NCBI RefSeq assembly: GCF_000956405.1
Contig: NZ_JYIV01000028.1
Location: 1 to 64,000, forward strand
Direction: 5' to 3'
DNA from: Microbacterium oxydans
GTDB taxonomy: Bacteria > Actinomycetota > Actinomycetes > Actinomycetales > Microbacteriaceae
Length of the DNA stretch: 64,000 nucleotides
How positions within the stretch are numbered: the first letter of the stretch is position 1; each line of letters begins with the position of its first letter. The notes beneath the pieces are model-generated. The model had not been told where the DNA came from and ran no database searches. It saw only the letters and a program-made list of their open reading frames with translations. Below are positions 49,587 to 58,319 of the stretch, in pieces. Both the position numbers and the translations under genes were made by a program.

Positions 49587-51287
49587 ATGGCGCGCGAACT
49601 GATCTTCCACGGTGGTCCCGTGTTCACCGGCAGCGGTGCTCCGCTCGAGCAGCACGCCGTGATCGTGCGCGAGGGGCGCATCGCCGCTGTCGTGCCCGAA
49701 CACGAGCTGGACGACGCCGCCTCCGACGACGCGCAGCGGATCGATCTGGGGGGAGCACTGCTCAGCCCGGGGTTCCAGGACGCGCACATCCACCCGGTGG
49801 GCGGCGGCATCGAGCTTCTCCAGTGCAACCTGTCGGAGTCCACGAGCGCCGCCGATGCGGCCCGGCTGGTGCGAGCGTACGCCGACGCGAACCCGCAGGA
49901 GGAGTGGATCCTCGGCGGGGGATGGAGCATGGACCACTTCCCCGGAGGGAACCCGCCCCGCGACCTTCTCGACGAGGCAGCGGGTGGCCGTCCTGTACTG
50001 CTGCAGAGCAGGGATCATCACAGCACCTGGGCGAGCACCGCGGCGATCGAGAGAGCGGGCATCACCGCTGACACCCCGGACCCGGCCGACGGGCGCATCG
50101 TCCGCGAAGCCGACGGCTTCCCGGCGGGTACCTTCCATGAGGGAGCGGGTGACCTGTTCGCTCACGTGCGCCCCACGACCTCCGACGAGCTCGCCTACCA
50201 GGGCCTGCTCCGTGCCCAGCAGGAACTCATCGCCCTCGGGATCACCGGCTGGCAGGACGCGATGGTCGCCGCGAACGTGGCCGGGATCTCCGACCCGCTC
50301 GCCGCCTATGAACGCGCGCTCCAGGAGGGGACGCTCGCCGTGCACGTGGTCGGAGCCCAGTGGTGGGTGCGCGACGGTGGCATCGAGCAGGTCGAGCGGA
50401 TGGTCGAGCGGCGTGAACGGGCTGCGGAGTCGCGACCGGACCGTCGACTCGACCTCGGGACGACCAAGATCATGGTCGACGGTGTCGCCGAGAACCAGAC
50501 CGCCGCGATGCTCACCCCCTACCGTGACGAGACCGGACACGACACCTGCAACCACGGGCTCAGCTTCATCGAGCCGGCGAAGCTGCGCGACTACGTGGTC
50601 GCCCTCGACGCCGCGGGCCAGCAGGTGCACATGCACGCCCTCGGCGACCGGGCAGTGCGCGAGGCGCTGGACGCTCTCGACGTCGCGCACGAGGCCAACG
50701 GTGCCACGGATGGCCGGCATCACCTCGCACACCTTCAGATCGTGGCGGAAGCCGACATCCCGCGGTTCGCCGACCTCGGGGCGATCGCCAACCTGCAGGC
50801 ACTCTGGGCCACCCACGAGGATCAGCTCGACGAGCTCACCCTGCCGTTCCTGCAGGAGGGGCAGGAGGCGCGGCAGTATCCGTTCGGCGACTTCGCCCGC
50901 GCTGGTGTGCGCTTCGCCGCAGGTAGCGACTGGCCGGTGTCGAGTGCCGACCCGATCGCCGCCATCCACATCGCGGTCAACAGGGCGTACCCGGGATCCA
51001 CCCGCGAACCGCTCGGCGGACACCACCAGCGCCTCGATCTCGAGACCGCGCTCGCCGCGTACACATCGGGCAGCGCCTACGTGAATCGGCGCGATGACGA
51101 CACCGGCAGGATCCGAGAGGGATACCTCGCCAACCTCGTCGTGCTCGACCCGAACCCGTTCGACGTGGATGAGGCCGACATCCATCGCACGCGGGTCACC
51201 TCGACCTGGATCGAGGGGAAGCCGGTCTACACCGCGGCGGCCGCCTCCCGTGCCGCTCATCCCGCCCCCACCCGTAAGGAGTCCTGA
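49587..51287 (+). CDS. Amidohydrolase family protein (YtcJ-like)
   Basis: This 566-residue metal-dependent amidohydrolase is of the Amidohydrolase_3 type. The metal motif is GFQDAHIHPVGGG (about residues 62-74), the carboxylated Lys is probably in TTKIMVDGVAENQTA (about 294), the later ligands are in QQVHMHALGD and HHLAHLQIV, and the final Asp is in FAAGSDWPVSS (about 452). The family hydrolyses amides, imides or N-acyl bonds; no signal peptide is present. It opens the operon with a dipeptide-type ABC importer, its TGA overlapping the next ATG, so it probably hydrolyses the imported ligand. Confidence 0.92.
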   Translation: MARELIFHGGPVFTGSGAPLEQHAVIVREGRIAAVVPEHELDDAASDDAQRIDLGGALLSPGFQDAHIHPVGGGIELLQCNLSESTSAADAARLVRAYADANPQEEWILGGGWSMDHFPGGNPPRDLLDEAAGGRPVLLQSRDHHSTWASTAAIERAGITADTPDPADGRIVREADGFPAGTFHEGAGDLFAHVRPTTSDELAYQGLLRAQQELIALGITGWQDAMVAANVAGISDPLAAYERALQEGTLAVHVVGAQWWVRDGGIEQVERMVERRERAAESRPDRRLDLGTTKIMVDGVAENQTAAMLTPYRDETGHDTCNHGLSFIEPAKLRDYVVALDAAGQQVHMHALGDRAVREALDALDVAHEANGATDGRHHLAHLQIVAEADIPRFADLGAIANLQALWATHEDQLDELTLPFLQEGQEARQYPFGDFARAGVRFAAGSDWPVSSADPIAAIHIAVNRAYPGSTREPLGGHHQRLDLETALAAYTSGSAYVNRRDDDTGRIREGYLANLVVLDPNPFDVDEADIHRTRVTSTWIEGKPVYTAAAASRAAHPAPTRKES

Positions 51288-52966
51288 TGCACCGCTCGCT
51301 CCGTTCCCGCACCATCGTCCATCCCCGCACCAGCGTCCGCACCGGCGCCGTCCTGATCACCGGCATCGCGACCGTCGCCGCGCTCGCGGCGTGCAGCCCC
51401 GCGGGCTCGACCGGCGGTGGCGGCGACGGGGCATCGATCGACTGGTCCATCACCGAGAAGACGGCTGCGCCCCGTGGCGACATCGACTCGTTCACGTTCG
51501 CGAGCTACGCCGAGCCCTATTCCCTCGACTACGCGTACGCCTTCGACTACGCCGACAACCAGGTGCTCGCCAACGTGTGCGAGTCGCTGCTGCGGCTGAA
51601 CCCCGACTTCTCGCTCACCCCCGCGCTGGCCGAGTCCTTCGAGCATCCGACTCCGGAGACGTGGGTGTACAACATCCGGCAGGGCGTGACGTTCCACGAC
51701 GGCACGCCGTTGACGGCGGCCGACGTCGTGGCCTCGATGTCGCGGCACCTCGATCCCGCGGTCGGCTCGTCGTGGTTCTCGGTGTATCAGAACGTGGTCG
51801 ACATCGCGCAGACCGGCGATAGTCAGGTGACCGTGACGATGTCGGGTCCCGACTCGCAGTTCAACCTCTCGATGGGCGGATCCGCGGGAGTGGTCGAGTC
51901 AGCGGCGACGCTCGCCGAGAAGGGAGCCGATTACGGCAACTCGACCGGCGGTGTGAACTGCACCGGTCCGTTCTCGTTCACGGGGTGGGAATCGGGGGAG
52001 TCGATCACCCTGACCCGCTACGACGACTACTGGGACGACGCGTTGAGGGCGCGCTCCGGCGAGGTGAAGTTCGTCTTCATGGGCGATGCGACCGCGCGGG
52101 TCAACGCGTTGAAGTCGGGCAGCGTCGACGGCGGCTGGATGATCCCGCTCGAGGCCGTGCCGCAGCTGGAGGCGTCGGGCAAGGGTGATGCGCTGTTCGG
52201 ACCGTCGACCGCGGTCGGCAACGTCGTGATCAGCGACCTCGAAGGCCCGCTCGGCGACCTGCGGGTGCGCAAAGCACTGCTGCTCGCGATGGACCGCGAA
52301 GGCATGCTGCAGGCGGCCGTGCGCGGGATCGGCGAGGTCACAGACGTGTTCACGACCGAGACGGTGTGGCGCGAGGCCTCCGACGATGCACGCACTGCGG
52401 CCTTCGACGACATCACGCACTACGACCGGAATCTGGAGGACGCGAAGAAGCTCATCGCCGAGGCGGGTGCGGAGGGTGCCGAGCTGACGTATGTGACCGC
52501 GCCGATCGGCAACGACTTCGCCGTCATCTCGCAGGCCGTCGCCGCGGCCGCCCAGTCCATCGGGTTGAAGGTCGACATCCAGTCGGTGAGTCCAGCGGCG
52601 TACACGGCGCTGTTCTCCGACCCCAGTGCCAGGGAAGGAGTCGACCTCTTCTACACGAGCTGGTACCTCTCCAGTCCCGACGCGCTGGAGATGTACTCGG
52701 TGCTGCGCACGGGCGAGTTCAGCAACTACGGCGGATGGAGCGACCCGGAGTTCGACGAGGTCGTGAACCAGGCGATCGCCACGGACGACCCGGCGGCGCG
52801 GAGCGAGCTGACGGCGAAGGCGCAGCAGATCGCGAACGCCGAGCTGCCCTGGCTTCCGCTCTACACCGGACCCCTGTCCGTGTTCCAAGGCGAGCGCATC
52901 ACCGGCGTCTCCCCGTCGATGGCGTTCCTGTACTACCCGTGGGCCGCAGAGATCGGCGCCCGCTGA
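51287..52966 (+). CDS. ABC transporter substrate-binding lipoprotein (family 5)
   Basis: This 559-residue extracellular solute-binding protein is of the oligopeptide/nickel family (SBP_bac_5). A lipoprotein signal peptide is clear: TGAVLITGIATVAALAACSP, with cleavage before Cys about residue 36. The binding domain starts at TFASYAEPYSLDYAYAFDYA. Typical signatures are TWVYNIRQGVTFHDGTPLTA and the lobe containing LGDLRVRKALLLAMDREGML. The substrate is unknown; the co-transcribed amidohydrolase suggests an amide- or imide-containing small molecule or peptide. A palindromic repeat separates it from the permease genes. Confidence 0.94.
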   Translation: MHRSLRSRTIVHPRTSVRTGAVLITGIATVAALAACSPAGSTGGGGDGASIDWSITEKTAAPRGDIDSFTFASYAEPYSLDYAYAFDYADNQVLANVCESLLRLNPDFSLTPALAESFEHPTPETWVYNIRQGVTFHDGTPLTAADVVASMSRHLDPAVGSSWFSVYQNVVDIAQTGDSQVTVTMSGPDSQFNLSMGGSAGVVESAATLAEKGADYGNSTGGVNCTGPFSFTGWESGESITLTRYDDYWDDALRARSGEVKFVFMGDATARVNALKSGSVDGGWMIPLEAVPQLEASGKGDALFGPSTAVGNVVISDLEGPLGDLRVRKALLLAMDREGMLQAAVRGIGEVTDVFTTETVWREASDDARTAAFDDITHYDRNLEDAKKLIAEAGAEGAELTYVTAPIGNDFAVISQAVAAAAQSIGLKVDIQSVSPAAYTALFSDPSAREGVDLFYTSWYLSSPDALEMYSVLRTGEFSNYGGWSDPEFDEVVNQAIATDDPAARSELTAKAQQIANAELPWLPLYTGPLSVFQGERITGVSPSMAFLYYPWAAEIGAR

Positions 52967-52980
52967 CCGTGGCTGACCGC

Positions 52981-53037
52981 TCGAATCGCGCACATGGTCC
53001 TCTCTCGGCTTCGGATGCAGCCATGTGCGCGATTCGA
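52981..53037. repeat. Intergenic palindrome, copy 7 of 7 (inside the ABC operon)
   Basis: TCGAATCGCGCACATGG (52981-52997) pairs perfectly with CCATGTGCGCGATTCGA (53021-53037). The variable bases are ACATGG/CCATGT, a third compensatory combination. It lies 14 bp after the binding-protein stop and before the permease genes, the same arrangement as the REP hairpin between malE and malF of enteric bacteria. Confidence 0.92.
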
Positions 53038-53069
53038 ACGGCGATCACACCCCCGAAGGAGGCCACCCG

Positions 53070-54026
53070 ATGAGTGCCGCACGACGCGTCGCCGGGAAGC
53101 TCGGCGGTCTGCTGCTGACGCTGTTCCTGGCGTCGCTGCTCGTCTTCTTCTCGCGGTTCCTGGTGCCGGGAGATCCTGTGAGCTTCCTGCTCCGCGGGCG
53201 CAAGCCCAGCGCGGAGGCGGTCGCGCAGGTGACCGCCCAGTACGGGCTCGACAAGCCTCCGTGGGAGCAGTACCTGCGGTGGATCGGGGGCGTGCTCCAG
53301 GGTGACTTCGGTCGGTCGCTGCAGTTCCGCCAGGATGTGAGCGTCGTCCTGGGGGAGCGGCTGCCCCTCACGCTGATGCTCGTCGTCATGGCCGGCACGA
53401 TCATCGCGGTCGTCGGTCTGGTGTTCGGTGCCGTCGCGGCGCTCAACCGCGGCCGGATGCTCGACCGGGTCGTGCTGATCGGCCTCACGGTGCTCGGAGC
53501 CATTCCCTCGTTCGTCGGGTCCATCGTGCTGATCGCCGTGTTCTCTGTGCAGCTCGGATGGTTCCCGTCGTTCGGATCGGGCGACGGCTTCGTCGACATG
53601 CTCTACCACCTGGTGCTGCCGTCCATCGCGCTGGCCATCGTGTTCATCGTGCTGGTCGGGAAGGTGACGCGCTCGGCGATGGTCGAGCAGCTCGGGCGCG
53701 AGCATGTCGAGGTGTCGATCAGTCGCGGCGTGAAGCGGACGGTCGTCGTGCGTCGGCATGTGCTGCGCAACGCGCTCGGTCCGATCCTCACCGTCAGCGG
53801 CGTGTTGGTGGCCGGTCTCATCGTCGCGAGCTCGATCGTCGAGGCCGCCTTCGGTCTCGCCGGCGTCGGCTCGCTGCTCGTGCAATCCGTGGACCGACTG
53901 GACTTCCCGGTCGTCCAGGCGATCGTGCTGCTCGTGGTGACGGCCTTCGTCGCCATCAACGCGGTCGTCGACATCCTCGAACCCTGGATCGATCCCCGAT
54001 CCGCTGCCGGAGCTGGTGCCCGATGA
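53070..54026 (+). CDS. ABC transporter permease (DppB/OppB type)
   Basis: This 318-residue inner-membrane permease has six predicted helices. The N-terminal helix GGLLLTLFLASLLVFFSRFL and the GDFGRSLQFRQDVS periplasmic segment are typical of OppB/DppB. The EAA loop, contacting the ATPase, is around SISRGVKRTVVVRRHVLRNA (about residues 217-236). It follows AAGGAGG at 53056-53063. Its TGA overlaps the ATG of the second permease. Confidence 0.94.
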   Translation: MSAARRVAGKLGGLLLTLFLASLLVFFSRFLVPGDPVSFLLRGRKPSAEAVAQVTAQYGLDKPPWEQYLRWIGGVLQGDFGRSLQFRQDVSVVLGERLPLTLMLVVMAGTIIAVVGLVFGAVAALNRGRMLDRVVLIGLTVLGAIPSFVGSIVLIAVFSVQLGWFPSFGSGDGFVDMLYHLVLPSIALAIVFIVLVGKVTRSAMVEQLGREHVEVSISRGVKRTVVVRRHVLRNALGPILTVSGVLVAGLIVASSIVEAAFGLAGVGSLLVQSVDRLDFPVVQAIVLLVVTAFVAINAVVDILEPWIDPRSAAGAGAR

Positions 54027-54889
54027 CGACCCCGACCCCCACGCTGGCCGTCCGCGTGCTGCGTGCACCGCGGATCCCCCGCCCACCCTTCCTGTTCGCC
54101 CTGAGTGCCATCGTGCTGGCTGTCGTGACGCTCGCTGCGATCTTCGCGCCGTGGATCGCGCCGTACGATCCCGACGCCGTGGACTTCGCGGCCTTCTACG
54201 CCCCGCCCTCCGCCGCGCACTGGCTGGGCACCGACTCGCTGGGTCGCGACACCCTGAGCCGCATCATCTGGGGCGGCCGCACGGCGCTGATCGGCCCGCT
54301 GGCCGTGGTGATCTTCTCCACCGTGCTGGGCATCCTCCTCGGGTTGCTCGCGGGGTGGCGGGGCGGCTGGATCGATGCGGTGCTCGGCCGCGTGTTCGAC
54401 GTGCTGTTCGCCTTCCCGTCGCTGCTGATCGCGATCATGGCGGTCGCACTGTTCGGCAAAGGTCTCCTCGCTCCCGTCATCGCGATGAGCATCGCCTACG
54501 CGCCGTTCGTCGCCCGGCTGACCCGGTCGCTCGTGGCGGCCGAGCGCACCCGTCCCTATGTCTCCGCTTACCGCGTGCAGGGCTTCGGTGGAGCATGGAT
54601 CGCCCTGCGGCGGGTGCTGCCGAACGTGACACCGATCGTCGGGGCTCAGTCGACGCTCAACTTCGGCTACGTGCTGGCCGAACTCGCCGGGCTGTCCTTC
54701 CTCGGCCTCGGTGTGCAGCCCCCGACGGCCGACTGGGGCGCCATGATCAACGAGGCGCAGTCGGGCATCGCCTCTGGGCAGTTCCTCCCGGCGATCGCCC
54801 CGGCCGTCGTCGTGGTCATCGTCGTGGTGGCCGTGAACATCATCGGAGAGGAACTGTCCGACCGCATCGGAGGAGAGGTTTCCGCATGA
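54023..54889 (+). CDS. ABC transporter permease (DppC/OppC type)
   Basis: This is a 288-residue second permease. It shows the DppC N-terminal helix FLFALSAIVLAVVTLAAIFA, the HWLGTDSLGRDTLSRIIWGG segment unique to OppC/DppC, and the EAA loop PYVSAYRVQGFGGAWIALRR with VLPNVTPIV. The C-terminus ends with the last helix and GEELSDRIGGEVSA. It is coupled to both neighbours by 4-bp overlaps. Confidence 0.94.
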   Translation: MTTPTPTLAVRVLRAPRIPRPPFLFALSAIVLAVVTLAAIFAPWIAPYDPDAVDFAAFYAPPSAAHWLGTDSLGRDTLSRIIWGGRTALIGPLAVVIFSTVLGILLGLLAGWRGGWIDAVLGRVFDVLFAFPSLLIAIMAVALFGKGLLAPVIAMSIAYAPFVARLTRSLVAAERTRPYVSAYRVQGFGGAWIALRRVLPNVTPIVGAQSTLNFGYVLAELAGLSFLGLGVQPPTADWGAMINEAQSGIASGQFLPAIAPAVVVVIVVVAVNIIGEELSDRIGGEVSA

Positions 54890-56520
54890 CTTCGCACACC
54901 CGGCGGGCGGTCGATGCGCCGCTGCTCGACATCCGCGACCTCACCCTCGACCTCCCGAACGGGCGCCGGCTGCTGCACGGCATCACGCTCAGGGTCGCGG
55001 CGGGGGAGACAGTGGGGCTGGTCGGCGAGTCGGGTTCCGGCAAGTCGCTGACCGCCCGCTCCGTGCTCGGCCTGTTGCCTGACCGGGCTGTGGTGGGAGG
55101 GGCGGTCGAGGTCGAGGGGACATCACCCCTCCGGGCGGGGCAGCAGCGTCAGGAGATCCGCCGCCACAGGGCCTCGATGGTCTTCCAGGATCCACGGGCC
55201 GGTATCAACCCGATGCGCACGATCGGCGATCACGTCACCGAAGCGCTCCGCCTGTGCGAGGGGTGGTCGAAGCAGGCCGCGCGAGCGCGCGCCGTCGATC
55301 TCCTGACATCGGTGCGGCTGCCCGCCCCGGAGGATCACCTCGGTCAGCACCCGCATGAGCTCTCGGGAGGCATGCTGCAGCGCGTCATGATCGCGGGAGC
55401 CCTGAGCGCCTCGCCGCGGCTGCTGGTGTGCGACGAGCCGACGACCGCGCTCGACGTCACCACGCAGGCCGAGATCGTGCAGGTGCTGCGAGACCTCTGC
55501 GCGCAGACCGGCATGGGCATGCTGTTCATCACCCACGACCTCAACCTCGCCGGCTCGCTGTGCGATCGGCTCGTGGTCATGAAGGACGGTGCCGTGGTGG
55601 AAGAGGGGCCCGCCCCTGCCGTGCTCAGGGAGCCGGCCGCCGAGTACACGCGTCGGCTGGTGGCGGCGACGCCGCGCATCACGGGCGGCGCTGTCGCGGA
55701 CCGCAATGTCGCCGGCGGTACTGTCGCGGGTGGTGCGACCGGAGTCGATGTCCAGCTCTCCGTGTCCGGAGTCGGGAAGACCTACCATCGGCGGGGGAGG
55801 GCACCGGTCGTCGCGGTCTCCGATGCGTCGCTGGTCATCCCACGCGGAGGATCGCTCGCCGTCGTGGGGGAATCGGGGTCGGGCAAGTCGACCCTCGCGC
55901 GCATGATCGTGGGGCTCGAGGAGCCGGACGCGGGTGAGATCCGCATCGACGATCGCGCGCTGTCCGCTCCACGCTCCCGTGCCGAGCGGCTGGAGCGCGC
56001 GAAGAGCGTGCAGATGGTGTTCCAGGACCCGTATCTGTCTCTGGACCCTCGGATTCCCGCCGGACGTGCGATCGAAGACGTGCTGAAGCTGCACACCGGC
56101 AGGACCGGGACGGCGGCCGCGGCCAGAGCGCTCGAGCTGCTCACCGCGGTGGGGCTGCGTGAGGAGCACCTCACCGCCCGGCCGCGCACGCTCTCCGGCG
56201 GCCAGCGGCAGCGGGTCGCGATCGCTCGTGCGCTCGCGGTCGAACCGCAGCTGTTGGTCATGGACGAGGCGACGAGCGCACTCGACGTGTCGGTGCAGGC
56301 ACAGGTGCTCGATCTCGTCGCCGGCATCCGACGAGATCAGGGCCTCACGCTGCTCTTCATCAGTCACGACCTCGCCGTCGTGCGCAAGGTCTGCGCCGAG
56401 ACCATCGTGATGCGGCGCGGTGAGATCGTCGAGGCGGGTCCGACCGAGCAGCTGCTCGTCGATCCCCGGCACCCTTACACGCGGCTGCTCATCGACTCCG
56501 TTCCGGTCCCGGCCGCCTGA
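54886..56520 (+). CDS. ABC transporter ATPase, two fused nucleotide-binding domains
   Basis: This is a 544-residue protein with two complete ABC ATPase domains (OppD-OppF fused). Walker A GESGSGKS occurs about residues 47-54 and again about 327-334. Signatures are LSGGMLQRV (about 162) and LSGGQRQRV (about 437). Walker B with the catalytic Glu is LLVCDEPTTALD and LLVMDEATSALD. The linker is a low-complexity RNVAGGTVAGGATGVDV. It energises the two permeases for peptide-type import and ends the operon. Confidence 0.95.
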   Translation: MTSHTRRAVDAPLLDIRDLTLDLPNGRRLLHGITLRVAAGETVGLVGESGSGKSLTARSVLGLLPDRAVVGGAVEVEGTSPLRAGQQRQEIRRHRASMVFQDPRAGINPMRTIGDHVTEALRLCEGWSKQAARARAVDLLTSVRLPAPEDHLGQHPHELSGGMLQRVMIAGALSASPRLLVCDEPTTALDVTTQAEIVQVLRDLCAQTGMGMLFITHDLNLAGSLCDRLVVMKDGAVVEEGPAPAVLREPAAEYTRRLVAATPRITGGAVADRNVAGGTVAGGATGVDVQLSVSGVGKTYHRRGRAPVVAVSDASLVIPRGGSLAVVGESGSGKSTLARMIVGLEEPDAGEIRIDDRALSAPRSRAERLERAKSVQMVFQDPYLSLDPRIPAGRAIEDVLKLHTGRTGTAAAARALELLTAVGLREEHLTARPRTLSGGQRQRVAIARALAVEPQLLVMDEATSALDVSVQAQVLDLVAGIRRDQGLTLLFISHDLAVVRKVCAETIVMRRGEIVEAGPTEQLLVDPRHPYTRLLIDSVPVPAA

Positions 56521-56542
56521 CCCGCCGAAAGCGTCCGCCGGG

Positions 56543-56890
56543 TCAGGCGATGTAGATCTTGCGGAGGGTCTCGGTGACGGTCCAGGTCGTGCGCATGCCC
56601 TCGGCGAGACGCACGACAGAGCCGGGCCCGACCTCCAGATCGGGCAGTCCGGACGAGGCGAAGGCGATCGTGGCGCGGCCTGACAGCACCACGAACACTT
56701 CGTCGGACTCGGTGTCTGTCGCGGTGCCCGGTGTCATCTCCCAGACACCGATCTCGGTGCCGCCCAGTGTCGCAAGCTCGCGGACAGCGGCCGTCGGAGC
56801 GCCGGCGAGCACCTCCGCGGCGGGAAGCGGCTCATGGTCGAGGGGCAGGGAGTTGACATCCACCGCACTCCCCGCGGCGAGGCCGTTCAC
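56543..56890 (-). CDS. Small cupin protein (DUF861-like)
   Basis: This is a 115-residue single-cupin protein of the Cupin_3 group: GTEIGVWEMTPGTATDTESD, DEVFVVLSGRATIAF, then LEVGPGSVVRLAEGMRTTW and VTETLRKIYIA. This subset often accompanies gamma-glutamylputrescine oxidoreductase-like genes and may bind a small amine-derived acid; no reaction is established. The GTG start overlaps the stop of the FAD oxidase (GTGA), so it is translated with it. Confidence 0.86.
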   Translation of the reverse strand: MNGLAAGSAVDVNSLPLDHEPLPAAEVLAGAPTAAVRELATLGGTEIGVWEMTPGTATDTESDEVFVVLSGRATIAFASSGLPDLEVGPGSVVRLAEGMRTTWTVTETLRKIYIA

Positions 56891-58290
56891 GAGTCGAAGC
56901 CCATGCCCACGGCGTCGAGCGCCTTGAGGAACAGGTTCCGTCTGCCCTGGTTGTGGTCGGCCTGGTTCATGGCCGCGCGCACGAGATTGACCCCGATCGA
57001 TGCTGCGGGTTCCGGCGGGAACGGGATGGGCTTCTCGCGCACCATCCGCAGCTCGGTGCGCTCGGTCTGCTCGCCGGACAGCTTGTCGAGCATGACGTCG
57101 GCGGCGAATCGTGCCGCGCCCACGCCCAGGCCCGTGAAGCCGGTCGCGTAGGCCACGCGTCCCTTGCGGGCAGTGCCGAAGAACGCGCAGAAGCGGCTCG
57201 ACGAGTCGATGGCTCCCGCCCAGCGGTGAGTGAAGCGCAGACCCTCCAGTTGCGGGAAGGTCGTGAAGAAGTGGGAGGCGAGCTTGCGGTGGCTCTCGAT
57301 GCGGTCCTCGTACTCCGGGCGCACCTTGCCGCCGAAGTGGTAGATCGCGTCGTAGCCGCCGAACAGGATGCGGTTGTCCCCGGTGAGCCGGTAGTAGTGG
57401 AACTGGTTGGCGCTGTCTGCGAGGCCCTGACGGTTCGACCAGCCGATGGATGCCAACTGCTCGGGCGTGAGCGGCTCGGTCATCAGCACGTAGTCGTACA
57501 CCGGCACGGTCATCAGGCGGTTGCGCTTGAGGAGCGAGGGGAAGACGTTGGTGCCGAGAGCCACGGCGTCCGCGACCACGCGGCCGTTCGGGGTGACCAG
57601 GGTGATCGGACCGGATCCGTCGCCCTCGATCGCGCGGACGATGCTGTGCTCGTAGATCTCGACACCGAGCTCTGCGGCCACCCGTGCCAGCTCGACGCCG
57701 AGCTTGGCGGGGTGCACCATGGCGCAGCCGTCGCGATCCCAGTCCCCGGCGAGGAAGGTCTCCGAGTGCACCTCGGCCTGCACGGCTTCGCGATCGAGGA
57801 AGCCGGGCTCTTCGCGGTACCAGTCCACCTGATGCGGCTCGACGGCGACCGCCAGCTGCCCCGTGCGCTCGAACTCCGCGTCCATGCCGTACCGCTCGAC
57901 CGTCTCGCCGATCGCGTCGAGGTTCGCATGGCCCAGCTCCTCGAGCCGGTCGATCTCCTCCGGCCATCGGTTGACGCCGTTCTCATGGCCGTGCGTCAGG
58001 CTCGACTCGCAGAATCCGCCGTTGCGACCGGAGGCGGCCCAGGCGATGCGCGACGCTTCGAGCAGGACGACGCGGCGCTCGGGGTCACGCTCCTTGGCGC
58101 GCACCGCGGTCCACAGTCCGGCGTATCCTCCGCCGACGATGGCGAGGTCGGCACGGACAGTGCCGTTCAGCGGCGGGTGCGTCGGCCGCTCGACGTCGTC
58201 GAGCCAGAACACCCGCAGGTCGGTGTCGCGCAGCGAGGCATCGATGACGCTCGCGGAAGGCCGTTGGCGTTCGAAGACGGTGGTGCCCAT
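56887..58290 (-). CDS. FAD-dependent oxidase (gamma-glutamylputrescine oxidoreductase-like)
   Basis: This 467-residue DAO-family flavoprotein resembles PuuB-type amine oxidases. The FAD-binding motif is DLAIVGGGYAGLWTAVRAKE (about residues 41-60). GRNGGFCESSLTHGHENG follows the dinucleotide fold, and the C-terminal FTGLGVGAARFAADVML closes the FAD site. By similarity and context it oxidises a primary or secondary amine such as putrescine or its gamma-glutamyl derivative, giving an aldehyde for the dehydrogenase at 58887. The ATG at 58290 is preferred because MGTTVFERQRP begins the conserved head. The Lrp gene lies 29 bp upstream. Confidence 0.89.
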   Translation of the reverse strand: MGTTVFERQRPSASVIDASLRDTDLRVFWLDDVERPTHPPLNGTVRADLAIVGGGYAGLWTAVRAKERDPERRVVLLEASRIAWAASGRNGGFCESSLTHGHENGVNRWPEEIDRLEELGHANLDAIGETVERYGMDAEFERTGQLAVAVEPHQVDWYREEPGFLDREAVQAEVHSETFLAGDWDRDGCAMVHPAKLGVELARVAAELGVEIYEHSIVRAIEGDGSGPITLVTPNGRVVADAVALGTNVFPSLLKRNRLMTVPVYDYVLMTEPLTPEQLASIGWSNRQGLADSANQFHYYRLTGDNRILFGGYDAIYHFGGKVRPEYEDRIESHRKLASHFFTTFPQLEGLRFTHRWAGAIDSSSRFCAFFGTARKGRVAYATGFTGLGVGAARFAADVMLDKLSGEQTERTELRMVREKPIPFPPEPAASIGVNLVRAAMNQADHNQGRRNLFLKALDAVGMGFDS

Positions 58291-58319
58291 CGTTCTCTCC
58301 GTTTCGTCGGAGGCGCGCC

